A stretch of 64,000 nucleotides of DNA from Mytilus edulis (Eukaryota; Mollusca; Bivalvia; Mytilida; Mytilidae). Positions 26,501 through 37,605 of this stretch are shown piece after piece. A program made the position numbers and the translations under genes. Location: assembly GCF_963676685.1 (NCBI RefSeq), contig NC_092344.1, positions 94,084,749 to 94,148,748 of the forward strand. The letters are read 5' to 3'. How positions within the stretch are numbered: position 1 is the stretch's first letter; the number at the start of each line of letters is the position of its first letter. The notes under the pieces were generated by a model that made no database searches, had not been told where the DNA came from, and saw only the letters and a list, made by a program, of their open reading frames with translations.

Positions 26501-28702
26501 TTATGTCGATTATAGTGGAACTGCGCAAAGTCATGCTTTTTCATAAATTGTGTATGACCTCCTTTCATTAAATCCATCTAATGTGCATTGATTAAAACAT
26601 AAAAACATGGATTTTCTTGTATTACAATTCTGGCAAAAAGGGGGTTGATCTCAGTAAAAAATGTTAAACATTCTTTATGTGCCTGTTCTAAGTCAAGAGT
26701 TTTTTATTATTAAAAGTATGGTTGATGTTTTGCTAATCTATGTTTTATTTGTATTATCTAAGCAATAATCTCTTCTCGTTTGAATATTGTCACATTTTGT
26801 GATGTTGGTGCCTTTTTTGTTTTTCTGAATGATATTGGTTTTGATATTTGTTTACGACTGTACTTTGCTCTTAAGTTTATTAATAATTGTCTTTAATTTT
26901 GTAGTTTAAATTATACGCATTCGCAATCATACAACGTTTCCTTTTTTCAATAATACACAATCATACGTCAATTACAAAACAATGCAAATCACCAAAATGA
27001 TGTCACCACATTTAACAAGTTTAAATAAATCATCATAGATAGAACAAGTACACAACCGTGATATCGCGGGTTCGTGACTGACTTAAAGTATATAACTATG
27101 CCTAAGCCTTATTTTAGTAATTGGTATTGTCATCTGATAAAGTCATGTCGATTATGAGATACACAGGTTTTTTTAGCTTTTAAATCTTTCTGTTTGAACC
27201 CGTCGACCTGGAACTTATCAATTATTGGTAATATTAATTATTTGGAAAACAAAAGGTCCTGGCTATCCTGGAATCGAGTATTTTCAGCCCTTTGATTATG
27301 ACCCGTGTATATAGCAAAATCCTAAATACACCGTTTGGTGGTGCGCCTGTCAAATGCGGAACGTACAGATAAGGTAATAGCTAACAGATGAATATACTAT
27401 TGGTATCGGTATCGGATTCGACCCGGAACTTGTTCTTATTGGCAATATTAATTATGTGGAAAACAAAAGGGTCTGGAGTGGTGTAATTTTTAATCTACAC
27501 CATTGTCCTATATTAGTTCTATATAGAGTTGAATTCTTTGATTTGTCGATTTACCCGATGACGGCTGACAAATTGGACCTCGTAATTTTAGTATTATAGA
27601 TTAGTTATATATAAAGTTGAAATTTGTTGATTCGTCGTTTTTACGTGATGACGGCTGATAAATTGGACCTCGTAATTTTAGTATTATAGATTCGTATTGT
27701 TATCTTAGAAAGTTTAACTGATTAAAATACTACAATAGGTAACAATTTGACAATTAAGTAGTGTCAACCCTGTGATTATGACCCGTGTGATACTATATAG
27801 CATATTAATCCTGAATACACCGTTTGGTGGTGCGCCTGTCAGATGCGGAACGTACAGATAAGGTAATCGGTAACAGGTGAATATACTATTGGTATCGGTA
27901 TCGGACTCGACCCGGAACTTCTTCATTATTGGCAATATTAATTACGTGGAAAACAAAAGGGGCTGGAGTGGTGTAATTTTGAATTTACACCTTTGTACTA
28001 TATTAGTAATATATAAAGTTGAAATTTTTGATTCGTGGTTTTTACGTGATGACGGCTGACAAATTGGACCTCGTAATTTTAGTATTATAGATAATGGAAA
28101 TTAAGTATACCAGAAACGCGTAATATATTAAAATTCCTTTTTTCGTAGTTGTATCGCTTTCAAAAATGTTTTATCACAGTAGATTTTCACTGAACCAAAC
28201 ATCGTTTTGTTTGTTTGTTTGTTTTTTTATTTGTCTATTCTTTTTTTTTCTTGAGTTTTTTTAGTGGTTACACTAAAACTATGATGCTTTATTCAAAGTT
28301 AAATTAACCCTCAATATTAGAATGTGAAAGTCCACTTTATATGAACCAATTATACGTTATCATTTTTTTTCATTTTTGAAGGCAATACTGTAGCCTATCA
28401 TTGCCTTTATCAACTTTATTTGAACTTTGGTGAATAGTTGTCGCATTGGAAATTATACCACATCTTCTTTTTTCTATATAACTTACTATAAGAAAACCAT
28501 AATTGTAAGTCAACAATTCATAAAATAGTAATCATACACTATCAATAAATGAACGTTTTTCTTATATACCACTTTAAATGTTTACCATTTATGGTCGCTG
28601 TTTGCGTTGTTAAATTAGACTTTGCAGACGTTGATGCGGATATTGTCGTAGAAGTTGCAGTAGCAGTTGTAGATGTAGTAGTAGTTGTAGTAGTAGTACT
28701 AC

Positions 28703-28733
<31 letters not shown>

Positions 28734-29401
28734 TGTTTTGACTATGAAAAAAAATGTTTATCATTTCTAACTTAAAAAACTGATCAAAACATCCTCGTCT
28801 GTTTTTTTCAATTGAAATTATGCATTATGCTTACTTGTCAAATTAAACGTAAATATATATGATATTATAGTTTGTTGATTTATAAGGGATGACATTTACT
28901 GAATTGGTGTTAAATTGTATTGATAAAACGGATATATCTTTTACAAATGTATGTAAAACGTAAAATCACAAAAATAATGAAATCCAAGGAAAATTCCACA
29001 CATTCTCAATATCATCTGAAAACTCTGAACTTACCGTCACAACATGCGCCACCATATCCATTAGGACAGATGCAACGATTCTGTGAAGAATTAAACTGTC
29101 CTCCTTGCTGACATTTTCTGCATGACTTAAATTTTGTTGCATTTGCCTGCCACCAACTGAATGTAATGTTGCAGCCTTTCAAGCATGCTTTCAGGGTATG
29201 ATATTTTGATGTATCACAAACAATCGACTTTTGCCTTTTTTTAACTCCTAGTTGTGTCGATACCCCTTGTCCTCCGCAGGTATCATTACATGCCTCCCAT
29301 GGCGCCCATATATTTCCCACGCTACAAAAGGTACAAGATTCACAAAGAAGGAATAAATACACTGAAATAATGGGAAAACAAATCTTACGTGAATATATCA
29401 T
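17429..29401 (-). CDS. Gene B: intact TSP1/Thr-stalk/EGF/TM membrane protein, 270 residues
   Basis: Five exons join: 29035-29401, 28586-28741, 25671-25781, 18354-18441 and 17429-17519. The sum is 813 nt, 271 codons with the stop, with no in-frame stop. Order: signal peptide (about 1-22), TSP1 core (WAPWEACNDTCGG from residue 32) and Cys-rich module to residue 122, Thr/Ser stalk 123-174, calcium-type EGF 175-211, TM helix, then a basic tail ending RAPRYDW. The first EGF exon of D is absent. The EGF to TM intron is 7.2 kb and full of repeats; the donor after the EGF exon is a weak gtacga. Expected to be a type I surface protein with an O-glycosylated stalk; ligand unknown. Confidence 0.75.
18354..18441 (-). 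CDS. Gene B exon 4: transmembrane segment
   Basis: This is an 88 nt phase 1-2 exon (acceptor cttttgtag, donor gtaagt). It encodes TPLATAFVSLAALGLLLIVC followed by CSYWKIVK: one helix and a short basic edge. Confidence 0.75.
20334..21590 (+). pseudogene. Broken tyrosine-recombinase (DIRS-like) retroelement: gag and recombinase remnants
   Basis: From ATG at 20334 (MPPKRQSSYGVAG) several short frames follow in sequence. 20616-20969 has SLKPGGNIAVKIKQQVWAGQ and NFNSLLEND, then QWLSAWN, typical of DIRS-type gag. 21118-21375 encodes a Cys/His cluster (CFSIHKGLGCKFGDKCKFQH then C-x2-C-x4-H-x4-C). From about 21474 a third piece has LLFKAMFTLA and, after a stop, HAFLRMG, resembling the recombinase box that carries the first catalytic Arg. 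Stops and frameshifts separate the pieces, so it is dead. It sits antisense to gene B inside its large intron. No flanking terminal repeats were identified. Confidence 0.6.
22072..23195. repeat. Minisatellite of about 20 units with palindromic core
   Basis: The unit core GGACACAGTGTCTGTAAATT is followed by GTGTCTTTTTAG. I count about 20 copies between 22078 and 23150. Two unit lengths alternate: about 40 bp, and about 65-70 bp with an added TTTGTATCAAGTAGATACAT. Both GACACaGTGTC and GTATCaagtaGATAC are palindromes, so single strands can form hairpins. It lies in the large intron of gene B. Confidence 0.85.
24146..24420 (-). pseudogene. Second reverse transcriptase C-terminal remnant
   Basis: Without an ATG this frame reads FDDFNFQIINFPFISSNIPF, then APSYGVF, KRYARACSHYADY and LRKFYEHHHELVHLYDV before TAA at 24146-24148. 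It aligns with the remnant at 16056-16394 (SSNIP-AP-YGV, R-Y-x-R-A-C, HHE-V-x-Y) and keeps the pieces deleted there. It is the same RT family but a divergent copy. Confidence 0.55.
24455..24845 (+). repeat. Interspersed repeat with GGAGGCGTCCTTCAGCTGGC core, long copy
   Basis: It starts near GAGAATGGAAATGAGGAATG and runs through TTCAGCTGGCCCCTA to CAGTTCAAGAGAAGTCCGAG. An inverted long copy lies at 56630-57030 and a truncated copy (first 145 bp) at 52748-52890. This is a high-copy mussel repeat as I recall it. Confidence 0.65.
24910..25032. repeat. Foldback element with long palindromic arms
   Basis: AATACGATATATATGG on the left is answered by CCATATATATCGTATT on the right. The outer GTGTGCTAGTG / CACTAACACAC and inner ATTCCATAT / ATATGGAAT pairs extend the arms to about 50 bp. 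It is 123 bp in total and lies in the large intron of gene B. Confidence 0.7.
25671..25781 (-). CDS. Gene B exon 3: calcium-type EGF domain
   Basis: This is a 111 nt phase 1-1 exon (acceptor acttacag). It encodes KDDCADQPCQYGKCKNEIDD, then FFCDC and GKTCNK: six Cys and the D-x-D-D-C start. The donor is gtacga where A, D and E use gtaagt, so splicing may be weaker. Confidence 0.8.
27055..28095 (+). repeat. Long dispersed repeat with an internal tandem duplication; inverted copy at 41905-42725
   Basis: Landmarks are ATATCGCGGGTTCGTGACTG, TGGTGGTGCGCCTGTC and the end GGACCTCGTAATTTTAGTAT. The module from the second landmark to the end occurs at about 27290-27600 and again at about 27760-28095, with an extra terminal piece at 27600-27690. 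The same order is found inverted at 41905-42725. No coding sequence is recognisable. It lies in gene B between the stalk and EGF exons. Confidence 0.65.
28586..28741 (-). CDS. Gene B exon 2: Thr-rich mucin-like stalk
   Basis: This is a 156 nt phase 1-1 exon (acceptor ttttcatag, donor gtaaac). It encodes a run of ten Thr (VKTTTTTTTTTT), then mixed Thr/Ser/Ala. It is built largely on an ACT/ACA trinucleotide array and so should be length-variable. It should be heavily O-glycosylated. The opposite strand gives a poly-Val shadow ORF. Confidence 0.8.
29035..29401 (-). CDS. Gene B exon 1: signal peptide and TSP1 domain
   Basis: ATG at 29401 starts a hydrophobic leader (ICFPIISVYLFLLC). TSP1 follows with WAPW, CNDTCGG and, unlike its paralogues, a longer loop (GVSTQLGVKKRQ) after the GG. 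Only one Cys (IVCD) stands where A, C and D have CC. The FSWWQANAT motif, CRKCQQGG and GYGGACC follow. The donor at 29034 (gtaagt) gives phase 1. Confidence 0.85.
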
Positions 29402-29663
29402 TTTTGGGGGTAAATAATTGAAATTTAGTTATGATAAAACAACAATCTTCACTAAAATATTCCTACTGTGTGCGTAAATCTTTAACCTGACCAATTACCA
29501 ATACATTTGAAGTACGAACGGGTTCACCTATGCAATTTAAATAATTTAAGTTGCGTAGTTCAATGATATCTTGAACGATTGTCTTGTAAAAAATTAATTC
29601 AAAACCAATGTGACTACTCTATGTCATGTACTTGTTCACACCCTGATCGCATGCTTGAATATA

Positions 29664-29752
29664 AATATTTTGATATGAGCGTCACTGATGAGTCTAATGT
29701 AGACGAAATGCGCGTCTGGCGTACTAAATTAAAATCCTGGTACCTTTGATAA
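29664..29752 (+). repeat. Short copy of the GCGCGTCTGG repeat
   Basis: It contains GCGTCACTGATGAGTCTAAT, then GACGAAATGCGCGTCTGGCG. It lies about 260 bp upstream of the gene B start codon. Confidence 0.6.
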
Positions 29753-31809
29753 CTAATAAGAATAAATAACAATGCTAAAGACGAACAACGACTTCATTTA
29801 AAGCTACATATTTTGTTTTCAAGATTTTTATTTTTATTACTGCTTCTTTGGTTTCTATAAATTTGGCTTTAAAATGACTTTTAGAAAAAATATACTGGAA
29901 TCACCTCGAATCTAACCTCCTTTGAAAATTTATCAATACCACATATAAGGAGATATGTATGCGATATAAATGGCAATGAGACAACACAGATCACACATAC
30001 TGTCTAATAATAGGTTTTAGACTGTGATTTACTAAAGTCTGAAGCAATTCAAAACAGAAAACAAATCTATCAATAAAACAACAATAGACGACAGCTAAAA
30101 ATACTTAAGAAACTAACTACACCTACTGTAATATAACACCTCTGTCTTTTGACAGGCATATGCAGCATTGACCGGGGTTAAATATGTGTGTGAGAGTTTA
30201 GTCCGAACGTCACAAGAACTGGAGACAATAATGTAAGTTCACAACATTAAAACAACATATAAACACCCACTAGAAAAGGCTAAACTGTATTATATATAGC
30301 CTTTGATCACACACGTCATTTTCAAATTATGAACAGTTGTCTAATTTGCTATCATACCACAAACCCTTCGTGTAATGTTGACTCACCAGATAGGTAAAAA
30401 AACACATACGCACAAAAAGTCATTATCAAATGACAAAGTACACAAATGTCTTTACATAATTGTTCATTTATTATACTAGAACGGACATTAAAGTATATGG
30501 TATTGCCACTGTTTGGTGGCGTATATTAATGGAGAGTCCAAAAAAATGTTAAGTTTTTCTTTTTCTCTAAACAAATAAAGAAGGAAAGATGTTCCAATTT
30601 GAAATATTTCTGTAAGGGATTCTCTCTAACTTTAAACTAAACATATACGTGTACTGTTCATATTTTTTATCTTACATGTATAATCCGCACCGAAAATATT
30701 TGATAGAGCTAACATAAATCAAGTAAAACATTTTTTTATCTAAAAAGGTCACTTAGAGTTGAACAGCATTTCAAAGACCGAACAACATATAATAATTAGT
30801 TTTCAGACTTTAAATATTTGCACTAGGAGGAATTTAGAATGGCATAGGGATTTCGTGTGCAGTCAATTAATATCAGTTCAGTCTATGTTTGAAAGTGACC
30901 ATTTACCTGTACATATCAACATCATACCGACTATATACTGAATTACCTGAACGCGAATAGCTAAACATTAACCTCAATAGATAAGTTTTAAAGTCGATTG
31001 AAATAATGATCATAGCATAACAATTTCATTTTGATCAGAATTCAACTGAATGATCTAAATGACGGTTTCAGACTAAACTGTAACTACTAGACTAAGTGTA
31101 ATTTTGTTCAACTTATCAACAAAGTTAAGAGACACTTCTTTGATATTCTGGGATGGGTTCTTTTGTGAATTAACTATTCTATTAAGTCTGTTGCTATATA
31201 TGTTTCACCCCACCCCTAAACAATATGGTCATCCCCTATTTGTTCTTTTTTTTTTTAAATGACCATTATTGCAATTAATTTACTTATTTTCTGATGATAC
31301 ATCAAGTCACGTTTGAAACAAATTCATTTTCTAGTGCATGTATGTTTTACGGATAATAATGTATATTGATAAAACATCACAAGGAAATTGAAACAAATAC
31401 ATGGCTTATACCCTTGTCAAGAATGCCGATTTTGAAGAACATATCTGAGTGAAAATTTATCGAATAGTTGCCAAAACTAAACTGATAAATATGCAATGGT
31501 ATCAATTTCTATCAAAATATTTAAATTGAAAGGCACATAATATAAATAAAGTGATTGATAATCAATTTAAAATTTAATATGTATTGCTTCTGTAATCAAT
31601 TGATCCAAAAGCTAACCAACTTGAAACCTCTTAAACTTATGTATTGAACTTTTCTTTTTTATTTAAGGTACTTTAAATAGTTTGTTTCGTAACCTACATA
31701 CTGAAAGTGTATTAGATTTCTTTTCGTTGAGACTTTGGGTTTTCCCCCTGTGGTATAGATATACTATTTATAAGTTCAAGACTGGTTAGTGAGAGTAGTT
31801 TTATAACAA

Positions 31810-32230
31810 GTTCTTGTTTTGGTTATAAATATAGATGGGTAAAATATGCACGTGAAATACTTTGGCGGTTTAAAAGGTGGGGTCCCGTTATATTATATAA
31901 AGAAAATTTGCGGGCGTCATTTATCGAAAGTGCTCGCTCACAGTAACTACGACAGTTTTGCAGTTTATTGTGTCATAAGAATGTGTACATATATATGATT
32001 ATACATTGTTTAATTTCAGTTCATTTAAATGTATTGGACAAATGTGTTTGTATTTATAATATGTTGGTTTATAATGTTATTAAACATTGCTTACTAGAAA
32101 AGAAAAACGAAGTTACTGCGAGCAACTAAACCTATATCTAGAGTTTTGTTTTATTTATTATACCAAGGATTTAGTAAAGAAATGTTTCAAATTTGGACGA
32201 GCATGGCGAGGGAAAATTTAATAATTCTTT
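31810..32230 (-). promoter_or_regulatory. Block upstream of gene B shared with 10140-10700 upstream of gene A
   Basis: It contains GCTCACAGTAACTACGACAG, the counterpart of GCTCACAGTAATTACGACAA in the gene A block, with matching context before (GTGAAATACTTTGGCGG) and after (CTGCGAGCAACTAAACCTA). It is 2.4 kb above the B start, against 0.6-1.1 kb for A. It may hold the promoter or a 5' noncoding exon. Confidence 0.35.
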
Positions 32231-33959
32231 TCATCTACTACCATTTGCGAATTAAGCTGTATTATTCATACTCTAACCGATGACTTGTAAAAAGAAAATA
32301 CTTCTTCTTTCCAAAATGATAGTTTGATGTTGATAACGCCCGATTGTTTAATGAACTTAATTTTTACTCCGGATTTATTGCAGGGATTCACTCTACCCTT
32401 TTGTATTTCTTTTCAGTACTTCACAAACTGGTTATGCCAATGTAATGTCTGTTATGATATTTGAATGGCGACCCGCACTAAAAACGGGGTATTTTGTTTA
32501 AACAAGCAGTAAATGTACTACCTTGACCAGTGGCTCCTGTGTTGATGCTCCCAGCTTTATTTCGGTGTAAATTGTAGTAATATCAGCGAGGAAGGCGAGA
32601 ACAGGACTATGAATACTTTATATGAAACATATCCTGGCATACATTAGTTAACAGTAAACCACGCCATAAATGTTTTGTTAATGAAATACCACCTACCTTA
32701 ATATTTTAAAACCGATTTTTCAGTTTACTCTATGTAAGCAGCAACACGCTTTTGAGAAATCCTTTTAGAAAATGGCGGTTCTATGGCGACAAGGTATCGA
32801 CAGGAAGATATACATTTTGCTGGTACTACTTAAAAGTTACTAATCAAGTATAATTTTGTGTTCTTCTCTTTTGTCTCTGTTAAAAGCGTTGTTTCCCGTA
32901 TCAATTCTTGTACGTGATTTATAGTGAGAAGGTTAATCATGATAGAATTACATAAACACAAACTCTTTATGAAACAATATTATTTATTACGAATTGAAAA
33001 AATAATGATTTGCTTCAGTATGAAAAATATGGAGAACAACACGTTAAATAATTTAATGAGTCTGATGCGCTTTTCTGGATTTACCTTTATCAGGAACGCG
33101 CAAAGCCAAACATTTGAAATGCGAGGGATGTATAAGTACCGAAATAGTTGAAGAGATACATTGTATATGACAAAAACACCTAAAGTAAATAGCAAAATTC
33201 ATCTAAGGTCAACTTTGCCCGAGGGATTTAAACCCTTAGTTAAATGTGATGATTTCTTATATCTCAAAATTCTAATAAAGTCTTGCATTGCTGCTTCATT
33301 TATGTGTATATGTGATAGTTGCTTAAAATCCTTAAGAAATATAAAAAAGTGGACATGGTATAATTGCCAATGAGACAGCTCTTCACCGAAAATAAAATGA
33401 CATAGAAAGTAGCTTTAATTGGTAATAATCGGCTTCCAACAATGAGCAAGACCATTACATCACTGCAAGCTATAAAAGTCCAGAAATGTTCACATAATAT
33501 GTTTTGTAAAAGGAGCCTTAGCTACAAGGTATAAGAACGATAAAATGTGATTAAATAAATGAAAATGATTATTTTTTTAGCAGTCAGTGTGGTTCTATTT
33601 TGTCGAGATAAGATAGACTACATCGCTGACAAATAAATATTTTTCAGTGAATAGTTCGACCTCGATGTATCCATATTGATGTGAATTTCAATTCAACCCT
33701 TAGATAGAGAGTGTTTACGCATTTAACTAGACGTGTTAAGATTTTTAAAAGGCAAATATTGTCAATATTGAAAATGTAACAAGGGTGAAACGCTAGGTTA
33801 CTGATTCGATCCCCAAAATCTCGTTCTTATACAGCTTAAATCGATGATTAACATATATCCGTTTTACATGTAGGATGTTATTGAATCAAATACAAAAGTT
33901 CGAGTCAAATCGCTGAATATGAACGTGCCAGATAATGTCATTTTTAAAAGTCAAGAACT

Positions 33960-34120
33960 CAAAGTAGTCATTTAAATGAGTCATTAAAAGCCGAGACATT
34001 TTCATATACTATTTTTTGGTTTAACTTATACACTTATAATCGCCACAGGATTCTCAACGTAGTCATTTAAATAAGTCATTAAAAGCCGAGACATTTTCAT
34101 ATACTATTTTTTGGTTTAAT
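33960..34120 (+). repeat. Direct repeat of about 70 bp
   Basis: A segment beginning GTAGTCATTTAAATGAGTCA and continuing through AGCCGAGACATTTTCATATA and ACTATTTTTTGGTTTAA appears twice, about 95 bp apart, with one or two mismatches. A recent local duplication. Confidence 0.75.
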
Positions 34121-34617
34121 GGGGCCGTAGCTACGAGATGTAAAACAAGTGTGGGTCAATTGTGTCAACATAACCTCAGAAACATCGCTGATGAATAATA
34201 TACCTGAAGGGGAAATTTCGAAGTCATTGAATCCGTCTTGATTTGACCTTCAATTCAACCCCTAAGCTACAAATGGGGAACTCATAAACTTTGCGATTAC
34301 TATAATGAAAATAATGTCAATTGAAAGTTAAACACGGGTAAACCATTAGATTGAAGGAATCGATTAACAAAAAATCATTCTTATACAGGAAAAACACTAT
34401 CATATGAAATCAACCAGACCTAGAAAAATCAAACTGCAGGTGTTTAACTTTTTATATCTATATTTACAATCAAATCGGATTATTAGAATTTCGAAGTGTC
34501 TTTGGAGGTCACCTCGATTGTTAATTAGATGGCCTCTTAACTTGTAAACACACAAAATGCTGATACGTGTAATCAAGTCCATACATCATACAAGATAGGC
34601 ACGACGTGCTTTAGACG

Positions 34618-34830
34618 CACATGCATGCAACATGCAACATTCAATTTTTTTGTTTCATGTATCAATTTTCAACATTCAACATTTGATTTCAACATTCAAC
34701 ATTCGATTTCAATATTCAACATGCAACATTCAAATTTTGTTTTCTTTTTTTTCTCTTGAAAATCGAATGTTGAAAACGAATGTTGAAAACGAATGTTGAA
34801 AACGAATGTTGAAAACGAATGTTGAATGTT
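34618..34830. repeat. TTCAACATTCAACATTCG satellite, block 1 with inverted end
   Basis: Copies of TTCAACATTCAACATTYG on the plus strand are followed, after a T-rich spacer, by GAATGTTGAAAACGAATGTT in the opposite sense (34758-34830). The same 180 bp layout recurs at the end of block 2 with few differences, so the two ends are duplicates. Confidence 0.8.
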
Positions 34831-35334
34831 GAATCAACAAGAATCATAATGTATTTATTTATCTAAGTTGATAAACTCCTGATATATTCCTCATTGATAA
34901 TTCTAATACTTTAGAGATGATCGGTGCGGAATATATCACGAACGAAACTTAGAAGGACTCCTTAAAATAAATTCATAACAATGAATATAAAAACAATGAA
35001 TATATTCATTTATAATGAAACATTAATATTACATATTTATACACTGACAAATAGAAAACTGTATTGCGATAATTTCTGAAAAGCTCAACTATGGTAATTT
35101 ATAAAATCTTTAATTTTACATTTTGTATTTGAATAAAACGTATGCCGTTCATGTATTATCAGAACAATGGAGAGTATAGCTGTTGGTCTGGATGTAACTT
35201 TGACAACTGGGATATTTGTATTACTAGCATCGATTTAGCTATAATTGTTGAATATGCGGAATTCTGTCAACCAAATACGCAACTAACAATACAAATGTTA
35301 TATATGTTTATCCCATACTTTTTTTTTCTTCTTG

Positions 35335-36090
35335 TATCCATTTTCAACATTCAACATTCGATTTCAATATGCAACATGCAACATTCAAATTTTTTTTTTC
35401 TTGTAATCATTTTCAACATTTAACATTCGTTTTCAACATTCGATTTTCAACTTTCAAAATTCGTTTTCAACATTCAACATTCCGTTTTCAATATTCAACA
35501 TTCGTTTTCAACATTCAACATTCTTTTTCAACATTCAATTTTCAACTTTCAACATTCGTTTTCAACATTTAACATTTGTTTTTAACATTCAACATTCGTT
35601 TTCAACATTTAACATTCGTTTTCAACATTCGATTTTCAACTTTCAACATTCGATTTCAACATTCAACATTCGATTTCAATATGCATCATTCAACATTCAA
35701 TTTTGTTTTATTTATTTTTTTATTTTTTCCATTTTCAACATTCAACATTCGTTTTCAACAATCAACATTCGAGTTCAATATTCAACATATTCAACATTCA
35801 ATTTTTTTCTTTTTTTCTTGTATCTATTTTCAACATTGAACATTCGATTTCAACATTCAACATTCGATTTCAACATTCAACATTCGATTTCAATATTCAA
35901 CATGCAACATGCAACATTCTTTTTTTTGTTTCATGTATCAATTTTCAACATTCAACATTTGATTTCAACATTCAACATTCGATTTCAATATTTAACATGC
36001 AACATTCAAATTTTGTTTTCTTTTTTTTTTCTTCTTGAAAATCGAATGTTGCAAACGAATGTTGAATGTTGAAAACGAATGTTGAATGTT
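35335..36090. repeat. TTCAACATTCAACATTCG satellite, block 2 with inverted end
   Basis: There are about 35-40 imperfect repeats of TTCAACATTCG / TTTTCAACATT, broken by T-rich spacers, ending in the reversed motif at about 36035-36090. Long spurious frames (FNIQHSTF repeats) run through it in all plus frames because the unit lacks stops. Confidence 0.85.
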
Positions 36091-36310
36091 GCAACGTTAG
36101 GAGCAGGATCTGCTTACCCTTCCAGAGCACCGAATATCACCATCAGTTTTTGATGGGGTTCATGTGGCTCAGTCTTTAGTTTTCTCTGTTGTTTCTTGTT
36201 TACTATAGTTTGTCTGTTTTTCTTTTTCATTTTTAGCCATGGCGTTGTCAGTTTATTTTCAATTTATGAGTTTGACTGTTCCTTTGATATCTTTCGCTCC
36301 TCTTTTAAAG
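36090..36310 (+). repeat. 3' piece of the RT-bearing element
   Basis: It matches 15690-15975 in opposite orientation, from AGCAGGATCTGCTTACCCTT to ATGAGTTTGACTGTTCC. It abuts the satellite directly. Confidence 0.55.
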
Positions 36311-37058
36311 TATTAAAGTATGGCACTTCTCAATACACACGCTCATTAAGATGAAAATTTTCAAAATTATTTGTTATTTTAGTATACAGAACGTGGAAAC
36401 ATGGTATTGTGTAACCAATGCATTGTCTGGCTAAATGTGTGTGGTTAAATTATACAACAAGTTACAAATTTGACTCTGATTTGAAGGTGCCAAGAACATT
36501 GAAAGTTTACAGCTCGATCATGGAATTGTTTCCTATTGCCAAATGGCGTTGGCTAACATGAATCAGTGCTTTCAAATAATACATTCTAGCATACACATGA
36601 TATTATTAGTGTTACTGCTGTTTTAAATGTTATAACAATATTCTTCCTAATAACAAATGTTTTTCGTAAAAAGCAGGTGTTTCCATTCTGAAAATGGCAG
36701 CTGTCAAAGTGATGTTTGTGTTCTTTTAATTGTTCTATTGACATAATATTTTGGTATGATCTGCTAACACACATTTGACCGAAATGGGTAGTAGACTATG
36801 CTGTAGGGGATTTTCCATTGTTGAAGGCCGTACGATGACCTATAGATGATAACTTCTATGTCATTCAGTCTGTGGTAGAGAGTTTTCTCAATGACAGTTA
36901 TACCACATCTTCTTATTTCTATATAAGGTATACATATTCTTATTTCTATATATTGCACTCATATCACATCTTCTAATATCTATATACAATCATAAGTACT
37001 TAATATAAATGACACTTTAACAGTTATGATGTTTTGAATTTTTAAAATTGCCTTTTAC

Positions 37059-37172
37059 CTTTGTCACAGTTATGTCCCTCATATCCAGGTGAGCACAGAC
37101 AGAAATACTGATTATTCATTGGTATACATGTTCCTTGTTTACAAGGATTTCCTGTTCAGCTTGTTATCATGT
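37059..37172 (-). pseudogene. Gene C EGF exon, set 1, with in-frame TGA
   Basis: This 114 nt exon aligns with the D exon (NPCKQGTC, YFCLC, GYEGHNC), but the first Cys codon is TGA at 37156-37158. The change is a single base from TGT or TGC. Confidence 0.7.
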
Positions 37173-37503
37173 CTTCAATGAAATAGATGATGTCATGAAC
37201 ACATTATTTGATACACTAGACTTATTCCAAATAGAAATTAATTTCAAAGAATAATAATTTAAATACAGCAATTAATTATATCATTTCTATCAATATCTAG
37301 TTTATCAAATGCAGGAAATTACTGTACTTAGTAAATAAAGATAATTATCAAACTATATTAAGTTCTGTATCTACTTTTAATTTGTAAACCATTACATTCA
37401 TTAATTAAAACAAATCTTGATATTGGCGTAGATACTAGATTTGTTATATATTAGGTAAAAATACTATTGTTGTTTGTAACTAACATTGTGATAGGTTTTA
37501 TAC

Positions 37504-37605
37504 TCTTTATTGTTTTTGATGTTGATGGTATGGTGGTTGTCTTTGTCGTCGTTGGTATTGTTGTTGTTGTAGTTGTTTTCATGGTTGTAGGTACTTTTGT
37601 TCGCA
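37504..37605 (-). pseudogene. Gene C stalk exon, set 1
   Basis: This is a 102 nt phase 1-1 exon (acceptor attttgcag, donor gtataa). It encodes LRTKVPTTMKTTTTTTIPTT and then TKTTTIPSTSKTIK. It is intact in itself and nearly identical at its start to the set 2 copy. Confidence 0.65.

Larger units (their letters stand above)
29402..37058. other. Intergenic region between genes B and C
   Basis: Where gene C should have its calcium-type EGF, TM and tail exons I see none. Contents: GCGCGTCTGG copy at 29664-29752, the A/B-related block at 31810-32230, a repeat piece at 33060-33120 (other copy near 17690-17810), a direct repeat at 33960-34120, the TTCAACAT satellite at 34618-36090, and an RT-element 3' piece at 36090-36310. 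Confidence 0.5.

Noticed and set aside
28549..28770. Plus-strand frame rich in Val (VVVVVVVL)
   Set aside because: It is the antisense shadow of the Thr-rich stalk exon of gene B; the minus strand has correct splice sites and phase. The same holds for 63757-63966 opposite the gene E stalk.
35142..36072. Overlapping plus-strand frames with FNIQHSTF repeats, 67-111 codons
   Set aside because: All three frames are open only because the TTCAACATTCG satellite has no stops. No start context, splice signals or conservation pattern.
37156..37158. TGA in place of a Cys codon read as selenocysteine
   Set aside because: No selenocysteine insertion element was identified, the EGF family does not use it, and the locus is decayed in other ways.
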